64,000 bases of DNA from JANLVI01 sp031363915 (lineage in GTDB: Bacteria; Vulcanimicrobiota; Vulcanimicrobiia; Vulcanimicrobiales; Vulcanimicrobiaceae), in NCBI GenBank assembly GCA_031363915.1, contig JANLVI010000037.1, forward strand, positions 5,637 to 69,636, written 5' to 3'. Position numbers and translations under genes: made by a program. The notes under the pieces are model-generated. The model did not search any database and was not told where the DNA came from. It was given only the letters and a program-made list of their open reading frames with translations. Of this stretch, positions 15,487 through 25,125 are shown in pieces (position 1 is the stretch's first letter; every line of letters begins with the position of its first letter).

Positions 15487-16644
15487 CTAAAGAGAGTCTT
15501 GCCCGGTCTTGGCTTTTCGGGCGGTCCGGTCGAAGAAAATGAAGCGGTTTTTGCCGGCTTGCTTTGCCTCGTAGAGCGCCTCGTCGGCGGCGAAGAAGAG
15601 TCCGGGCCCATCGGCGCCGTCATATGGAAACATCGCCGCGCCGACAGAGCACTTGATTCCCTCGCGATGCAGCGCCGTGAACATGCGCTCGACCCCTTGC
15701 TCGGCCTGTTCCCGATCGACTTGGCTCATGACGATCACGAACTCATCGCCCGCATAGCGGGCCACGACGTCGCCTTTGCGCGCAGAGGCCTTGATGACGT
15801 CGGCAAAGTTCTTGAGCGCCCAGTCGCCGGCCGCGTGGCCCGACGAGTCGTTGATGCGCTTGAGGTTGTCGAGGTCGAGGATCACGAAGGCCAAGGTCAG
15901 CTGGTAGCGTTCGGCGTTGAAGAGCTCGCGTTCGAGTAAATCGTTGAGGGCGCGGCGGTTGGCCAAGCCGGTTAGGTGATCGGTGAGGGCGAGACGCTGC
16001 GTTTCTTCGAGGAGGCGCTTCGTCTCATTGTAAAGCCGGGCGTTTTCGATGGCGATTGCGGCTTGGGCGGCAAAATCCAGCAGCATCCGGAGTTGCGAGT
16101 CTTCGATCTCGACCGTCGGCGGGTCGTCGACATAGAGCAAGCCGCGGACGGTATTGCGGCTGATCAGCGGAACCATGCAGAATGCGCCGCGGACGTCGTC
16201 GACCGGGGCATCGTCTACGATCGCGGTTCCGAACGCAAAGTCCGACGTGCCGCCGACCACCGCATCGAACACCGGGCCCGGGCGAAACGCGGCGGGGTCC
16301 TTGGATGCAATGATACTGCCGCCGGCGTCCGTCTCGAGGCGGCGCTTGGGTTCGCCGTTTTCCACATCGAAGAGAATGACGCGGTTGAACCGCAACGTTT
16401 CGCGGATTCCGCGGAGCACCATCGAGAGGATGTCGTCGATGTCGAGCGTCGAGTTGATCGTCGAGAATACTTGCTGTAACACGAAGAGCTCAGCATTTTG
16501 GTGCGCGTATTCATCGCGTTGTGCGGTCAGTTCGGCGATTCGCCGATGGAGCGCATCGAGTTCGGATTGCAAAGAAACCCCGTCAAGCGCGACAACGCCG
16601 GTGCTGTGGCTGGACGCAACCGACCCTACACTCCGTCCGAACAA
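15487..16644 (-). CDS. GAF-GGDEF protein, probable diguanylate cyclase
   Basis: Cytoplasmic signalling protein of about 385 residues: an N-terminal coiled coil (about 25-58), a GAF domain (about 60-205) and a GGDEF domain (about 215-375). The active loop reads YAGDEFVIV, an AGDEF variant that still keeps the catalytic acidic pair, and the substrate-side DHLTGLANRRAL segment is intact. It probably makes c-di-GMP in response to a small ligand. The start is uncertain: the frame opens with TTG 16644, and GTG codons downstream are possible. It ends 50 bases before sdhA on the same strand. Confidence 0.85.
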   Translation of the reverse strand: MFGRSVGSVASSHSTGVVALDGVSLQSELDALHRRIAELTAQRDEYAHQNAELFVLQQVFSTINSTLDIDDILSMVLRGIRETLRFNRVILFDVENGEPKRRLETDAGGSIIASKDPAAFRPGPVFDAVVGGTSDFAFGTAIVDDAPVDDVRGAFCMVPLISRNTVRGLLYVDDPPTVEIEDSQLRMLLDFAAQAAIAIENARLYNETKRLLEETQRLALTDHLTGLANRRALNDLLERELFNAERYQLTLAFVILDLDNLKRINDSSGHAAGDWALKNFADVIKASARKGDVVARYAGDEFVIVMSQVDREQAEQGVERMFTALHREGIKCSVGAAMFPYDGADGPGLFFAADEALYEAKQAGKNRFIFFDRTARKAKTGQDSL

Positions 16645-16755
16645 ACGAATAGGCCCCTCATTGGAGATGTAGTGCGCTTGATTCGGAGGGGCGGGAGTGC
16701 ACTCCTAGGTATTCTTACCGGAACCCCGCCGCCAAATAAGGAATCCACGCGTACT

Positions 16756-19700
16756 GTGAGCGCCTTCGTCCATTTGCACGTCCATAGCGAGTATTCTCTT
16801 TTGGATGGTGCCTGCCGCGTCGATTCACTGTGTCGAAGGTCGGCGGAGGATGGCGCGCCGGGCGTCGCGCTGACCGATCACGGCGTGATGTTCGGTGCGA
16901 TGGAATTCTACTACGCCGCGCGCGAACACAAGCTTACCCCGATCGTCGGGTGCGAGGCGTACATCGCGCCGCGCGGCCGGTTCGATAAGACCGTGCGCGA
17001 TGAAGCGCACGTCACGCTGCTTGCTGCCGACCTTGTCGGCTACCGCAACCTCGTCACCCTCATTAGCAAGGGGTTTCTCGAGGGGTACTATTACAAGCCG
17101 CGGATCGACATGGATCTGCTTGCCAAACACCATGAGGGCCTCATCGTGCTCTCGGGCTGCATGTCGAGTCTCGTCGCGCAGCCGCTTCTGAAGAACGATT
17201 ACGCCGGCGCCAAGAAGGCCGCGCAGTCGTTCGTCGACATCTTCGGCGACCGTTTTTACATCGAGATCATGCGCCACGGTATCCCGGAGCAAGACATCGT
17301 CAACGACGGTTTGATCAAGCTCGCGCGCGAGATGAACCTGCCGCTGGTCGCCACCAACGACTCGCACTATCTCAATCGCGCCGATGCGCCCGCACACGAC
17401 GTGCTGCTCTGCATCGGAACCGGAAAAACCGTCCAAGACGTCAGCCGCATGAAATTCTACTCCGATGAGTTCTACGTCAAATCGAACGCCGAGATGCGCG
17501 AACTCTTCGCCGATGTGCCCGATGCCTGCGACAATACCGTCGTCATCGCAAACCGGATCGACATCAAGATACCCGAGAAAATTTTCCACCTGCCCGATTT
17601 TCCGGTGCCGATCCGCACGCGCGAACTCGCCGGCTCGCAACTCGTCGCTGCGGGTGCGGACCGCACGCTCTGGACGCCGCCGGGACTTGGCGGTCTCGAT
17701 ATCGCGGTGTTGCCGGATGTGCCCGGAGCGACGCCGCCGCCGGCCGTCGTTCCCAAGGAGAACGAATACGAGACGACGGCCGAAGACTATCTGCGCGAAA
17801 TCTGTGAGGCGGGACTTCTCGAGCGTTACGGTGCGGAGCGCGTTGCAGGCGATCCGGTTCTGTGCGAGCGCATGGATTACGAGCTCGGCGTCATCAATAA
17901 GATGGGTTTTGCCTCGTACTTCCTCATCACGTGGGATTTTATCAAATACGCGCGCGACCAAGACATTCCGGTCGGTCCGGGTCGCGGTTCCGCCGTCGGT
18001 TCAATCGTCTCGTACGTTCTCAAGATCACGGACCTCGATCCGATCAAGTTCAAACTGATCTTCGAGCGATTCCTCAATCCCGACCGTATCTCGATGCCCG
18101 ATATCGATACCGACTTCTGCGTCGAACGCCGCGATGAAGTCATCGCTTACGTGACGGCCAAGTACGGGAAAGAACGCGTCGCGCAGATCGTGACATTCGG
18201 AACGATGGCCGCACGCGCAGCCGTGCGCGATGCGGGTCGGGCGCTCGGCGTGCCGCTCCCGGATGTCGACCGCGTTGCAAAGCTGATTCCATCGGGACCG
18301 GGCGGCCTCACGATCGATAAGGCGCTCGAGCAAATCCCCGAACTCAAAGTGCTCTACGATAGCTCGCCGCAGATTCGCAAGCTCGTCGATACGGCAAATT
18401 CGATCGAGGGTCTCGCGCGTCACGCTTCGACGCATGCTGCGGGCGTGGTCATTTCCAAAGGTCCGATCGTCGATTACGCGCCGCTGATCAAACTTGGCGA
18501 AGGCGACATCAATACCCAATATTCGATGGGCTGGGTCGAAAAAATCGGTCTGCTCAAGATGGATTTCTTGGGCCTGCGCAACTTGACGGTGATGAAAGCG
18601 GCGGCCGATGAAATTCGCCGCACGACCGATCCGTCGTTCGAACTGGCAACGATCGACGATGCCGATGCGCGCACGTTCGAGATGCTCTCGCGCGGTGAGA
18701 CAACCGGCGTCTTTCAGCTCGAATCCGACGGCATGCGCCGCGTCGTCATCGATCTCAAACCCAACTCGCTCGACGACATCATCGCGCTCGTCGCGCTCTA
18801 TCGACCGGGTCCCATGGAGTGGATCCCGCAGTACATCGGCAACAAACACGGCCGCACGAAGGTCACCTACCTGCATCCGCTGCTGGAGCCGATTCTCTCG
18901 GAAACATACGGCATCGCGTGCTATCAAGAGCAGGTTATGCAGATCGCGCGCGATGTCGCGGGCTTCACGATGGGTCAAGCCGACGAATTGCGCAAGGTGA
19001 TGGGGAAGAAGCAGAAAGACAAGATCCCCGTCTACCGCGAGAAGTTCATTAACGGCGCGGTGGAAAAAGGGCTCACCGCCGAGCTTGCGGATCAGATTTT
19101 CGCATTCGTTGAGCCGTTCGCAGGCTACGGTTTCAATAAGTCGCACGCTGCTGCGTACGGCTGGATCGCATACCAAACCGCGTTCCTCAAAGCCAACCAC
19201 CCGCTGGCGTATTTCTCCGCGCTCATGACCTCTGTCAAAGACAAGACGGACAAACTCGTCGAGTACATCGATGAGGCAAAAAAACTTCGCATTAAAGTTT
19301 TGCCGCCGGATGCGAACGCATCGCTGGTTGATTTTGCGGTGGTTGAGGATCAGATTCGCTTCGGTCTTGCCGCCGTCAAAGGCGTCGGCGAAGGTGCCGT
19401 GCGCGCGATCTTGAGCGCACGTGACGCTGGGCGTCCCTTTGCCGATCTCTTCGACCTCGCACGCCGCGTCGACACGAAAAATGTCAATCGCAAAGTACTC
19501 GAAGCGCTGGTGAAATGCGGCGCCTTCGATACGCTGCCCGGCAATCGCGCGCAACTGCTCGATGCAATCGACTCGGCGCTCGAGATTGCAAACCGCGCCA
19601 CGCGCGACCGCGAGTCGGGCCAGGTTTCACTCTTCGGTGAGGTGCAAGACATAGCGCCCGCCCTCACGCCGACGCTCAAGATCATCCCGCCGCCGAGTAC

Positions 19701-20346
19701 GCTCGAGGCGCTGGCCTGGGAGAAAGAGACGCTCGGTATCTTCATCTCGGGTCATCCGCTTTCGGATGTCGCAGGTGCCCTCGTTCGCGCCGGGGCGACG
19801 CCCGTCAAAGATTTGCGCGGTCTCGAAGACGACTCGCGTGTCTCCGTCGCGGGGCTCGTCACGTCGGTTCGCCGCACCATGACGAAATCGCAATCGCAGA
19901 TGCTCATCGCGATGGTCGAGGATATGACCGGCAGCATCGAGTGCGTTGTGTTTCCCAAGCAATACGCCTCGCTGCAGCATTTCTTCGTCGAAGACGCGAT
20001 CGTGGTGATGCAGGGCAGCCTTCGTTTGCGCGAGCGGCGCGGTTCGGTGCCGGGTGAGGAGACGCCGCTGGAATTGAGCGTCACGGTGAACGACGTCAAA
20101 CCGTTCGAGCGCCGGACGGTCGCCTCGCCGCCTCAGGTTTCGGGCTGGCACGTCAACGTGAGCGGGCGCGATCAGATCGACGAGCTCGCCCAACTCATCG
20201 AGCATTCGCCGGGTCAGGTGCCCGTCGTGCTTCATATCTCAAGCGACGAGCAACGAATCCCCAAAGGCATCTCTGAGGATGCGTCCGTCCGCAGCGAACT
20301 CGAACGGATATTCGGTCCCGGAAACTTCCGCATGGGGCCGCCGTAA
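16756..20346 (+). CDS. dnaE: DNA polymerase III alpha subunit
   Basis: Replicative polymerase (1196 residues). An N-terminal PHP domain begins FVHLHVHSEYSLLDGACR. The polymerase core has the catalytic PDIDTDFC (around residue 450) and the third acidic site in LKMDFLGLRNL (near 600). The finger and beta-binding regions follow, with a C-terminal OB fold (VSVAGLVTSVRRTMTKSQ). GTG 16756 was chosen because it immediately precedes the PHP motif and TAAGGA lies upstream; the frame is open back to 16498 inside the divergent GGDEF gene. hisZ starts one base after the stop, so an operon is likely. Confidence 0.96.
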   Translation: MSAFVHLHVHSEYSLLDGACRVDSLCRRSAEDGAPGVALTDHGVMFGAMEFYYAAREHKLTPIVGCEAYIAPRGRFDKTVRDEAHVTLLAADLVGYRNLVTLISKGFLEGYYYKPRIDMDLLAKHHEGLIVLSGCMSSLVAQPLLKNDYAGAKKAAQSFVDIFGDRFYIEIMRHGIPEQDIVNDGLIKLAREMNLPLVATNDSHYLNRADAPAHDVLLCIGTGKTVQDVSRMKFYSDEFYVKSNAEMRELFADVPDACDNTVVIANRIDIKIPEKIFHLPDFPVPIRTRELAGSQLVAAGADRTLWTPPGLGGLDIAVLPDVPGATPPPAVVPKENEYETTAEDYLREICEAGLLERYGAERVAGDPVLCERMDYELGVINKMGFASYFLITWDFIKYARDQDIPVGPGRGSAVGSIVSYVLKITDLDPIKFKLIFERFLNPDRISMPDIDTDFCVERRDEVIAYVTAKYGKERVAQIVTFGTMAARAAVRDAGRALGVPLPDVDRVAKLIPSGPGGLTIDKALEQIPELKVLYDSSPQIRKLVDTANSIEGLARHASTHAAGVVISKGPIVDYAPLIKLGEGDINTQYSMGWVEKIGLLKMDFLGLRNLTVMKAAADEIRRTTDPSFELATIDDADARTFEMLSRGETTGVFQLESDGMRRVVIDLKPNSLDDIIALVALYRPGPMEWIPQYIGNKHGRTKVTYLHPLLEPILSETYGIACYQEQVMQIARDVAGFTMGQADELRKVMGKKQKDKIPVYREKFINGAVEKGLTAELADQIFAFVEPFAGYGFNKSHAAAYGWIAYQTAFLKANHPLAYFSALMTSVKDKTDKLVEYIDEAKKLRIKVLPPDANASLVDFAVVEDQIRFGLAAVKGVGEGAVRAILSARDAGRPFADLFDLARRVDTKNVNRKVLEALVKCGAFDTLPGNRAQLLDAIDSALEIANRATRDRESGQVSLFGEVQDIAPALTPTLKIIPPPSTLEALAWEKETLGIFISGHPLSDVAGALVRAGATPVKDLRGLEDDSRVSVAGLVTSVRRTMTKSQSQMLIAMVEDMTGSIECVVFPKQYASLQHFFVEDAIVVMQGSLRLRERRGSVPGEETPLELSVTVNDVKPFERRTVASPPQVSGWHVNVSGRDQIDELAQLIEHSPGQVPVVLHISSDEQRIPKGISEDASVRSELERIFGPGNFRMGPP

Positions 20347-20347
20347 G

Positions 20348-21559
20348 ATGCGGCTGCCCGCCGGCGTTCGCGATTGGTTGCCGCACGAACTCGTTCGCAA
20401 ACGCGAAATCGAGCAGACGATGCGCGCGCTTTTCGGACGCTGGGCGTACCAGGAAGTCGCAACGCCAAGTTTCGAGCGGTTCGATGTGCTCGAGATCGGT
20501 CTCGGCCGCGAACTGACCGAAGAGTCGTTCCGGTTTGCCGACCGGCGTGCGACGGCGCTTGCGCTGCGGCCCGAGATGACGACGCCGATCGCGCGTCTGG
20601 TCTCCACGCGCTTGCGTGAAGCCCCGCTGCCGCTGCGGCTCTCGTACGTTGCGACGGCGTATCGGTATTACGAGCAACCGCAAGAAGGGAAGATGCGTGA
20701 ATTCACGCAGGCCGGTGTCGAGCTGATCGGACCCGGCGGCGCCGACGCGGATGCCGAGGCGCTTTTCATGGCGATCGAAGCGATGGACGAAGTGGGCTTG
20801 CGCGACGCGCATTTCGACATCAACGACGCCGCGATCGTCGACGGGATTCTCGACGGCTTGGACCTGGATCCCGAGGTGATGAAGTCCGCCAAAGGCTTCA
20901 TGGCCGACCGCAATATCGTCGCGCTGCGCGCATACGAACGGCCCGAGCTCGTTTCGTTTGCGATGAGCCGTGGCGGGCGTGAGGTTAGCGCGCGTGCGCG
21001 AACGGTTTGCCGCACGCCCGCCTCGCTTGCGGCGCTCGATCGGATCGACGCGCTGCTCGAACGCGCGGGGAAGCTCGGCTACGCGAGCCGCGTCTCGATC
21101 GATCTTGCACTCTTGCGCGATCTCGAATACTACACGGGCTTTCTCTTCGAGGGATACGTTCCCGAAGTCGGCTTCTCGCTCTGCGGTGGCGGCCGTTACG
21201 ATTCGCTCTTGCCGCGCTTCGGCTACGATGCAGCCGCCGTCGGCTGGACGGCAGAGATCGAACGGCTGCTCATCGCTCTCGAACGGCGCGGCAAACATGT
21301 CGATCGCAAACGCCCGCGTGTCGATGTCTTGGTGATGGGCTCCGATGTCATCGCAGCGCGCGAACGCGCGGCCGGCAATGTGGTGCGTTTCGCCGGCGCC
21401 ACGCTCACAGACGAAGAACTGCTTGCGGATGCGCGCGAACACGGTATCCCGCGCGTCGTGATCGCGACGAACGGTGCACTGCACGAGCTGCACGTCGAAC
21501 AGCACCCGAGCGAACGTTTGCCGCGACCGGTGCTTCCGCGTAAAGGTGAGGGATCGTAG
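20348..21559 (+). CDS. hisZ: ATP phosphoribosyltransferase regulatory subunit HisZ
   Basis: A 403-residue histidyl-tRNA-synthetase paralogue that activates short HisG. It opens LPAGVRDWLPHE and keeps the class II motif 2 region (LRLSYVATAYRYYEQPQEGKMREFTQ) and a motif 3-like LCGGGRYDSLLPRFG, while the anticodon-binding part is reduced. The adjacent hisG encodes the short enzyme that requires HisZ, which settles the choice over HisS. ATG 20348 follows the dnaE stop by one base. Confidence 0.93.
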   Translation: MRLPAGVRDWLPHELVRKREIEQTMRALFGRWAYQEVATPSFERFDVLEIGLGRELTEESFRFADRRATALALRPEMTTPIARLVSTRLREAPLPLRLSYVATAYRYYEQPQEGKMREFTQAGVELIGPGGADADAEALFMAIEAMDEVGLRDAHFDINDAAIVDGILDGLDLDPEVMKSAKGFMADRNIVALRAYERPELVSFAMSRGGREVSARARTVCRTPASLAALDRIDALLERAGKLGYASRVSIDLALLRDLEYYTGFLFEGYVPEVGFSLCGGGRYDSLLPRFGYDAAAVGWTAEIERLLIALERRGKHVDRKRPRVDVLVMGSDVIAARERAAGNVVRFAGATLTDEELLADAREHGIPRVVIATNGALHELHVEQHPSERLPRPVLPRKGEGS

Positions 21560-22221
21560 TGCCGATGCCGCATCCACCGAATGCCGACCGGTTGGTCATC
21601 GCGATGCCCAAAGGTGCGCTCTATCCTGACGCTGCCGACCGCTTGCGTAAAGCCGGGATCGATGTCCCGGAGGATATCGGCCGTAAACTCACTGTCCTCA
21701 CTCCCGACGGCAAAGCAGAGTTGCTTTTCCTGCGCCCAACGGATGTGCCCGCATACGTTGAATTCGGTGCGGCCGACTGCGGCATCGTCGGCAAAGACGT
21801 GCTGTGGGAGAGCGATCGGCACGTCTCGGAACTTGCGGATCTGGGCTTTGGCTACTGTCGGCTCGTCGTCGCGGCGCGCCGCATCGACCGCTATCACGAA
21901 GGTGCACCGTTCCCGACGTTCCTGCGGGTTGCGACGAAATTTGCGCGCTCGGCCGAGACGTATTTCTCCGAACGCGATCTGCCCGTGCAACTCATCCCGC
22001 TGCACGGGTCCGTTGAACTCAGCCCGCTCGTCGGCTTGGCCGATGCGATCGTGGATCTCGTCGCGACCGGGACGACACTGCGCGAGCACGACATGGTCGT
22101 GGTCGATGAAATCGCGGAGAGCACGGCGCGTTTCGTCGTGAATCCCGTTCGCTTCCGTGCCAAATACAACGCGCTCATGTCGCTGCTCGAGCGTTTAGAA
22201 GGACGACCCATCACCGTATGA
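21559..22221 (+). CDS. hisG: ATP phosphoribosyltransferase, short form
   Basis: First enzyme of histidine synthesis, joining ATP and PRPP. At 220 residues it is the short form lacking the C-terminal regulatory domain. Visible are LVIAMPKGALYPDA, FGAADCGIVGKDVL and the PRPP loop region VDLVATGTTLREHDM. GTG 21559 overlaps the hisZ stop (TAGTG) with AAGGTGAGGG upstream; an ATG two codons later is an alternative. It partners HisZ for catalysis and histidine feedback. Confidence 0.95.
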   Translation: MPMPHPPNADRLVIAMPKGALYPDAADRLRKAGIDVPEDIGRKLTVLTPDGKAELLFLRPTDVPAYVEFGAADCGIVGKDVLWESDRHVSELADLGFGYCRLVVAARRIDRYHEGAPFPTFLRVATKFARSAETYFSERDLPVQLIPLHGSVELSPLVGLADAIVDLVATGTTLREHDMVVVDEIAESTARFVVNPVRFRAKYNALMSLLERLEGRPITV

Positions 22222-23498
22222 CGATCATCGAGGCCCAGGACCTGGTAGCACTCGCGCGTCTGTATGCCGGCGGCTGGGATCCGCCGCGCGCAATTCGCGA
22301 AACCGTTGCGGGGATTCTCGATGACGTAAGGACCGGCGGTGACGCCGCCGTCGTCAACTATACGCAGCGCTGGGATTTTCCCGACGCGACAATCGCTGGG
22401 ATGCGTGTCGAGATTCCGACGCGCGTCGACGCGCGCGGCCTCGTACCGGAACAAATCGCATCGGGGCTCGAGATCGCACGCGAACGCATCGCAGAATTCC
22501 ACACCGCGCAGCGACCCGAGGATATCGCGTATCGCAGCGTTGACGGCACGTACAGCGCGTTCGTCTATCGGCCGCTCGCAAGCGTCGGATCGTACGTCCC
22601 CGGCGGCAGCGCGAGCTTGCCATCATCCGTGCTCATGGCAGCCGTGCCGGCGAAAATCGCCGGTGTCGAACGGATCGTCGTCGTGACACCGCCGCAACGC
22701 GACGGCTCGATAAACCCGGCGATTCTCTATGCGTGCAGTCTCTGCGGCGTCGACGAACTCTATGCGGTCGGCGGCGCGCAAGCGATCGCGGCACTCGCAT
22801 ACGGGACTGCCACGATCGTGGCGGTCGATAAAATTGTCGGACCGGGGAACGTGTACGTGACCGAAGCCAAACGCCAGGTCTACGGTATCTGCGGAATCGA
22901 CGGGCTGGCCGGTCCCTCCGAAGTCCTCGTCGTCGCGGATTCGCATGCGAAGCCCACTTTCGTTGCCGGCGAAATTCTCGCGCAAGCCGAGCACGATCCG
23001 CTCGCGCGCGTGGCGGCGGTCTCGACCGATCGTGAACTACTCGAATCGGTGAGCGCGCTTCTCGAAGGCGACTTCGCCCGCGAGACCGGTCGTGGTGAGA
23101 TCGTCCAAAACGTCCTACGCGACGGAACGTATCTGATCCACGCGCAGACGCACGAAGAGATCTTCGACGTTATCGAGCGCTTTGCGCCCGAACATCTCTC
23201 GCTGCAAGTTGCGGATCCGCACGCGATGATCCCCCGCATCCGTCGCGCGGGCGCGATCTTCATCGGTGACGATACGCCCGTTGCGGCGGGCGACTACATT
23301 GCCGGGAGCAACCATACGCTCCCGACCTCCGGTGCCGGACGCTTTTCGTCGGGCTTACGCACGCTCGACTTCGTACGTTCGATGTCGATCATCGAGAACA
23401 GCCGCGCGCGCATGCACGGCGACCGCGAAGTCCTCGCGGCGCTCGCAAACTTCGAGGGACTGCCCGCTCACGCGCGTACGGCGCTGTTGCGCGATTGA
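22218..23498 (+). CDS. hisD: Histidinol dehydrogenase
   Basis: Zinc enzyme (426 residues) carrying out the last two oxidations of histidine synthesis. Typical segments are YVPGGSASLPSSVLMAAVPA, VDKIVGPGNVYVTEAKR, LAGPSEVLVVADS and the catalytic-zone AEHDPLAR and ERFAPEHLSL, with the closing GAGRFSSGLR. It overlaps hisG as ATGA. Only hisZ, G and D are here; the other his genes must be elsewhere. Confidence 0.95.
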   Translation: MTIIEAQDLVALARLYAGGWDPPRAIRETVAGILDDVRTGGDAAVVNYTQRWDFPDATIAGMRVEIPTRVDARGLVPEQIASGLEIARERIAEFHTAQRPEDIAYRSVDGTYSAFVYRPLASVGSYVPGGSASLPSSVLMAAVPAKIAGVERIVVVTPPQRDGSINPAILYACSLCGVDELYAVGGAQAIAALAYGTATIVAVDKIVGPGNVYVTEAKRQVYGICGIDGLAGPSEVLVVADSHAKPTFVAGEILAQAEHDPLARVAAVSTDRELLESVSALLEGDFARETGRGEIVQNVLRDGTYLIHAQTHEEIFDVIERFAPEHLSLQVADPHAMIPRIRRAGAIFIGDDTPVAAGDYIAGSNHTLPTSGAGRFSSGLRTLDFVRSMSIIENSRARMHGDREVLAALANFEGLPAHARTALLRD

Positions 23499-24292
23499 AG
23501 AAACTGCTCGCGCTCGATCTCGACGGCACCGTCGTCGGCCCGGGTCCCGCAATCACGGACGCCGTCGTCGCCGCAGTCGGCCGCGCGCATGCGGCGGGCA
23601 TGGCGGTCACCGTCATCACGGGGCGCATGTATGCCGCGGCCAAACCGTTCATCGACCGGCTAAACCTCACGGGACCCGTCGTGTGCTATCAAGGCGCCGC
23701 GATTTTCGATGCACGCTCGGGGGCCGTGTTGCAACGCACGCCGGTGCGGCGCGACGTCGCGCGCGAGATTCTCGCGGCGGCGGTCGTCGATCGGATTCAC
23801 GCGCAGTGCTACGCCGATGACCGGCTCTATCTCGATGCGATCAACAAGTGGTCGCAGGTCTACATCGATCTTGCCGGTGTCGATCCGGTCATCGTCCCCT
23901 CGCTCGTCACGGCGTTTGCCGAACGCGAGACGGACAAAATCGTGCTCGTCGATTCGCCCGAGCGCGCGAGCGCGTACGTGCGCGCCGTCCAAGAACGGAT
24001 GGGCGACCGTGCCTACGTGACGCGCAGCAATCCGGAGTTCGTCGAGATCCTCGACCCGCGCGCGAGCAAAGGGACGGCGCTTGCGTTCGTCGCAGCGCAT
24101 TACGGGATCGATCTTGCGAATACAATCGCCGTCGGTGACTCGTGGAACGATCTTCCGCTGCTCGATGCCGCTGGTTTCGGCATTGCAATGGGTTCGGGGC
24201 CGCCGGAACTCTTGGCGCTCGCCGATGCCGTCGTTGCAGACGTCGCACACGACGGAGTGGTCGAAGCCATCGACCGCTACGCGTTGCGGTGA
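23495..24292 (+). CDS. HAD-superfamily (Cof-type) phosphatase
   Basis: A 265-residue hydrolase of the Cof/IIB group. Motif I is LALDLDGTVVG, motif II the VITGR threonine region, and motif IV GDSWNDLPLLDAAG. The substrate is not evident; sugar phosphates or flavin and haem precursors are usual for the group. A histidinol-phosphate phosphatase role is tempting next to hisD, but known HisN/HisB families look different. TTG 23495 overlaps the hisD stop (TTGA). The next gene, ftsQ, overlaps its end. Confidence 0.82.
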   Translation: MKKLLALDLDGTVVGPGPAITDAVVAAVGRAHAAGMAVTVITGRMYAAAKPFIDRLNLTGPVVCYQGAAIFDARSGAVLQRTPVRRDVAREILAAAVVDRIHAQCYADDRLYLDAINKWSQVYIDLAGVDPVIVPSLVTAFAERETDKIVLVDSPERASAYVRAVQERMGDRAYVTRSNPEFVEILDPRASKGTALAFVAAHYGIDLANTIAVGDSWNDLPLLDAAGFGIAMGSGPPELLALADAVVADVAHDGVVEAIDRYALR

Positions 24293-25041
24293 GTTCGCGA
24301 GCGAAGGACACGCGCCGCCGCACGAAACGCTCGCCGCTCGTGCGTTTGCGCATTTTCGCATTCTTCATCATCGTGCTGGTTCTGCTTGCGATTTGGGGCG
24401 GATTCGCGCTGACGACCGCTCCGATATTCCGTGTGGGTAGGGTTGCGGTCACGACCGGCACGCACGTCTCGGGCCGGCAAATCATGCTTGCAGCGCGTAT
24501 CGATCCCGCCGCGAACGCCTGGCTGCTCGACAAAAACGCAATCGTCGCGCGGGTAAATGCGCTTCCGTGGATCGCGACGACACGTGTTGCACGCACGCTT
24601 CCCGCACGCGTTGAAATCATCACGACCGAACGTGTCCCGGTCGCGTGTCTGCAAGCGGCTTGGCGCGTCACTATCGATGCGACGCAGCGCGTGCTCGAGG
24701 AATCGTGCGATTTTCCGCAACTTGCCCGGATCGTCGTGCCGCTGAAGAAAGCCCCCGCCCCGGGTGCTACGATCGGTGACGAGCGCGTCGCCCAATTAGT
24801 GCGCGATCTTGCGACGCTCGCCGCCGCGAACGTCCCGGTGCGTTCGCTGCACCTCGACCGCTACGCCTCACTCGTTGCGATCGACCCCCGCGGGGTCGAG
24901 CTGAAATTTGGTGAGGACTCGGACCTCTCCAAAAAGGCGGCGTTGATCGACCCGATCCGGCGCGCCACCCAATCCAAGGGCCGAACGGTCGTCGCGATCG
25001 ACGTCCGCGCCCCCCAAACCCCGGTGGTTGACTACCGTTAG
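24289..25041 (+). CDS. ftsQ: Cell division protein FtsQ/DivIB
   Basis: Bitopic divisome protein of 250 residues. It has a basic cytoplasmic tail, one membrane segment (about 22-42), a POTRA domain (FRVGRVAVTTGTHVSGRQIM with NALPWIATTRVARTLPARVEI) and the FtsQ domain. GTG 24289 overlaps the HAD stop as GTGA. Its place just before ftsA and ftsZ confirms the call. The murC, murB and ddl genes usually upstream are absent; his genes stand there instead. Confidence 0.88.
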   Translation: MSSRAKDTRRRTKRSPLVRLRIFAFFIIVLVLLAIWGGFALTTAPIFRVGRVAVTTGTHVSGRQIMLAARIDPAANAWLLDKNAIVARVNALPWIATTRVARTLPARVEIITTERVPVACLQAAWRVTIDATQRVLEESCDFPQLARIVVPLKKAPAPGATIGDERVAQLVRDLATLAAANVPVRSLHLDRYASLVAIDPRGVELKFGEDSDLSKKAALIDPIRRATQSKGRTVVAIDVRAPQTPVVDYR

Positions 25042-25125
25042 GAACGACTTGCAAGAAGCGACAAAGCCCACGTTCTAGTAGGAGAACGACTTTCGAACCA
25101 CAATATCTTGGGGCGTGACGCCAAA

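Noticed and set aside
18001..19554. Long open frame (517 codons) antisense to dnaE, and similar long antisense frames opposite hisZ, sdhA/sdhB and ftsA
   Set aside because: GC-rich codon use with few A/T-starting stops makes long antisense frames common here; none shows a start signal or family motif, and the sense genes are certain.
20348..21559. Histidyl-tRNA synthetase call
   Set aside because: The gene precedes a short hisG and lacks a clear anticodon-binding domain, so HisZ fits better.
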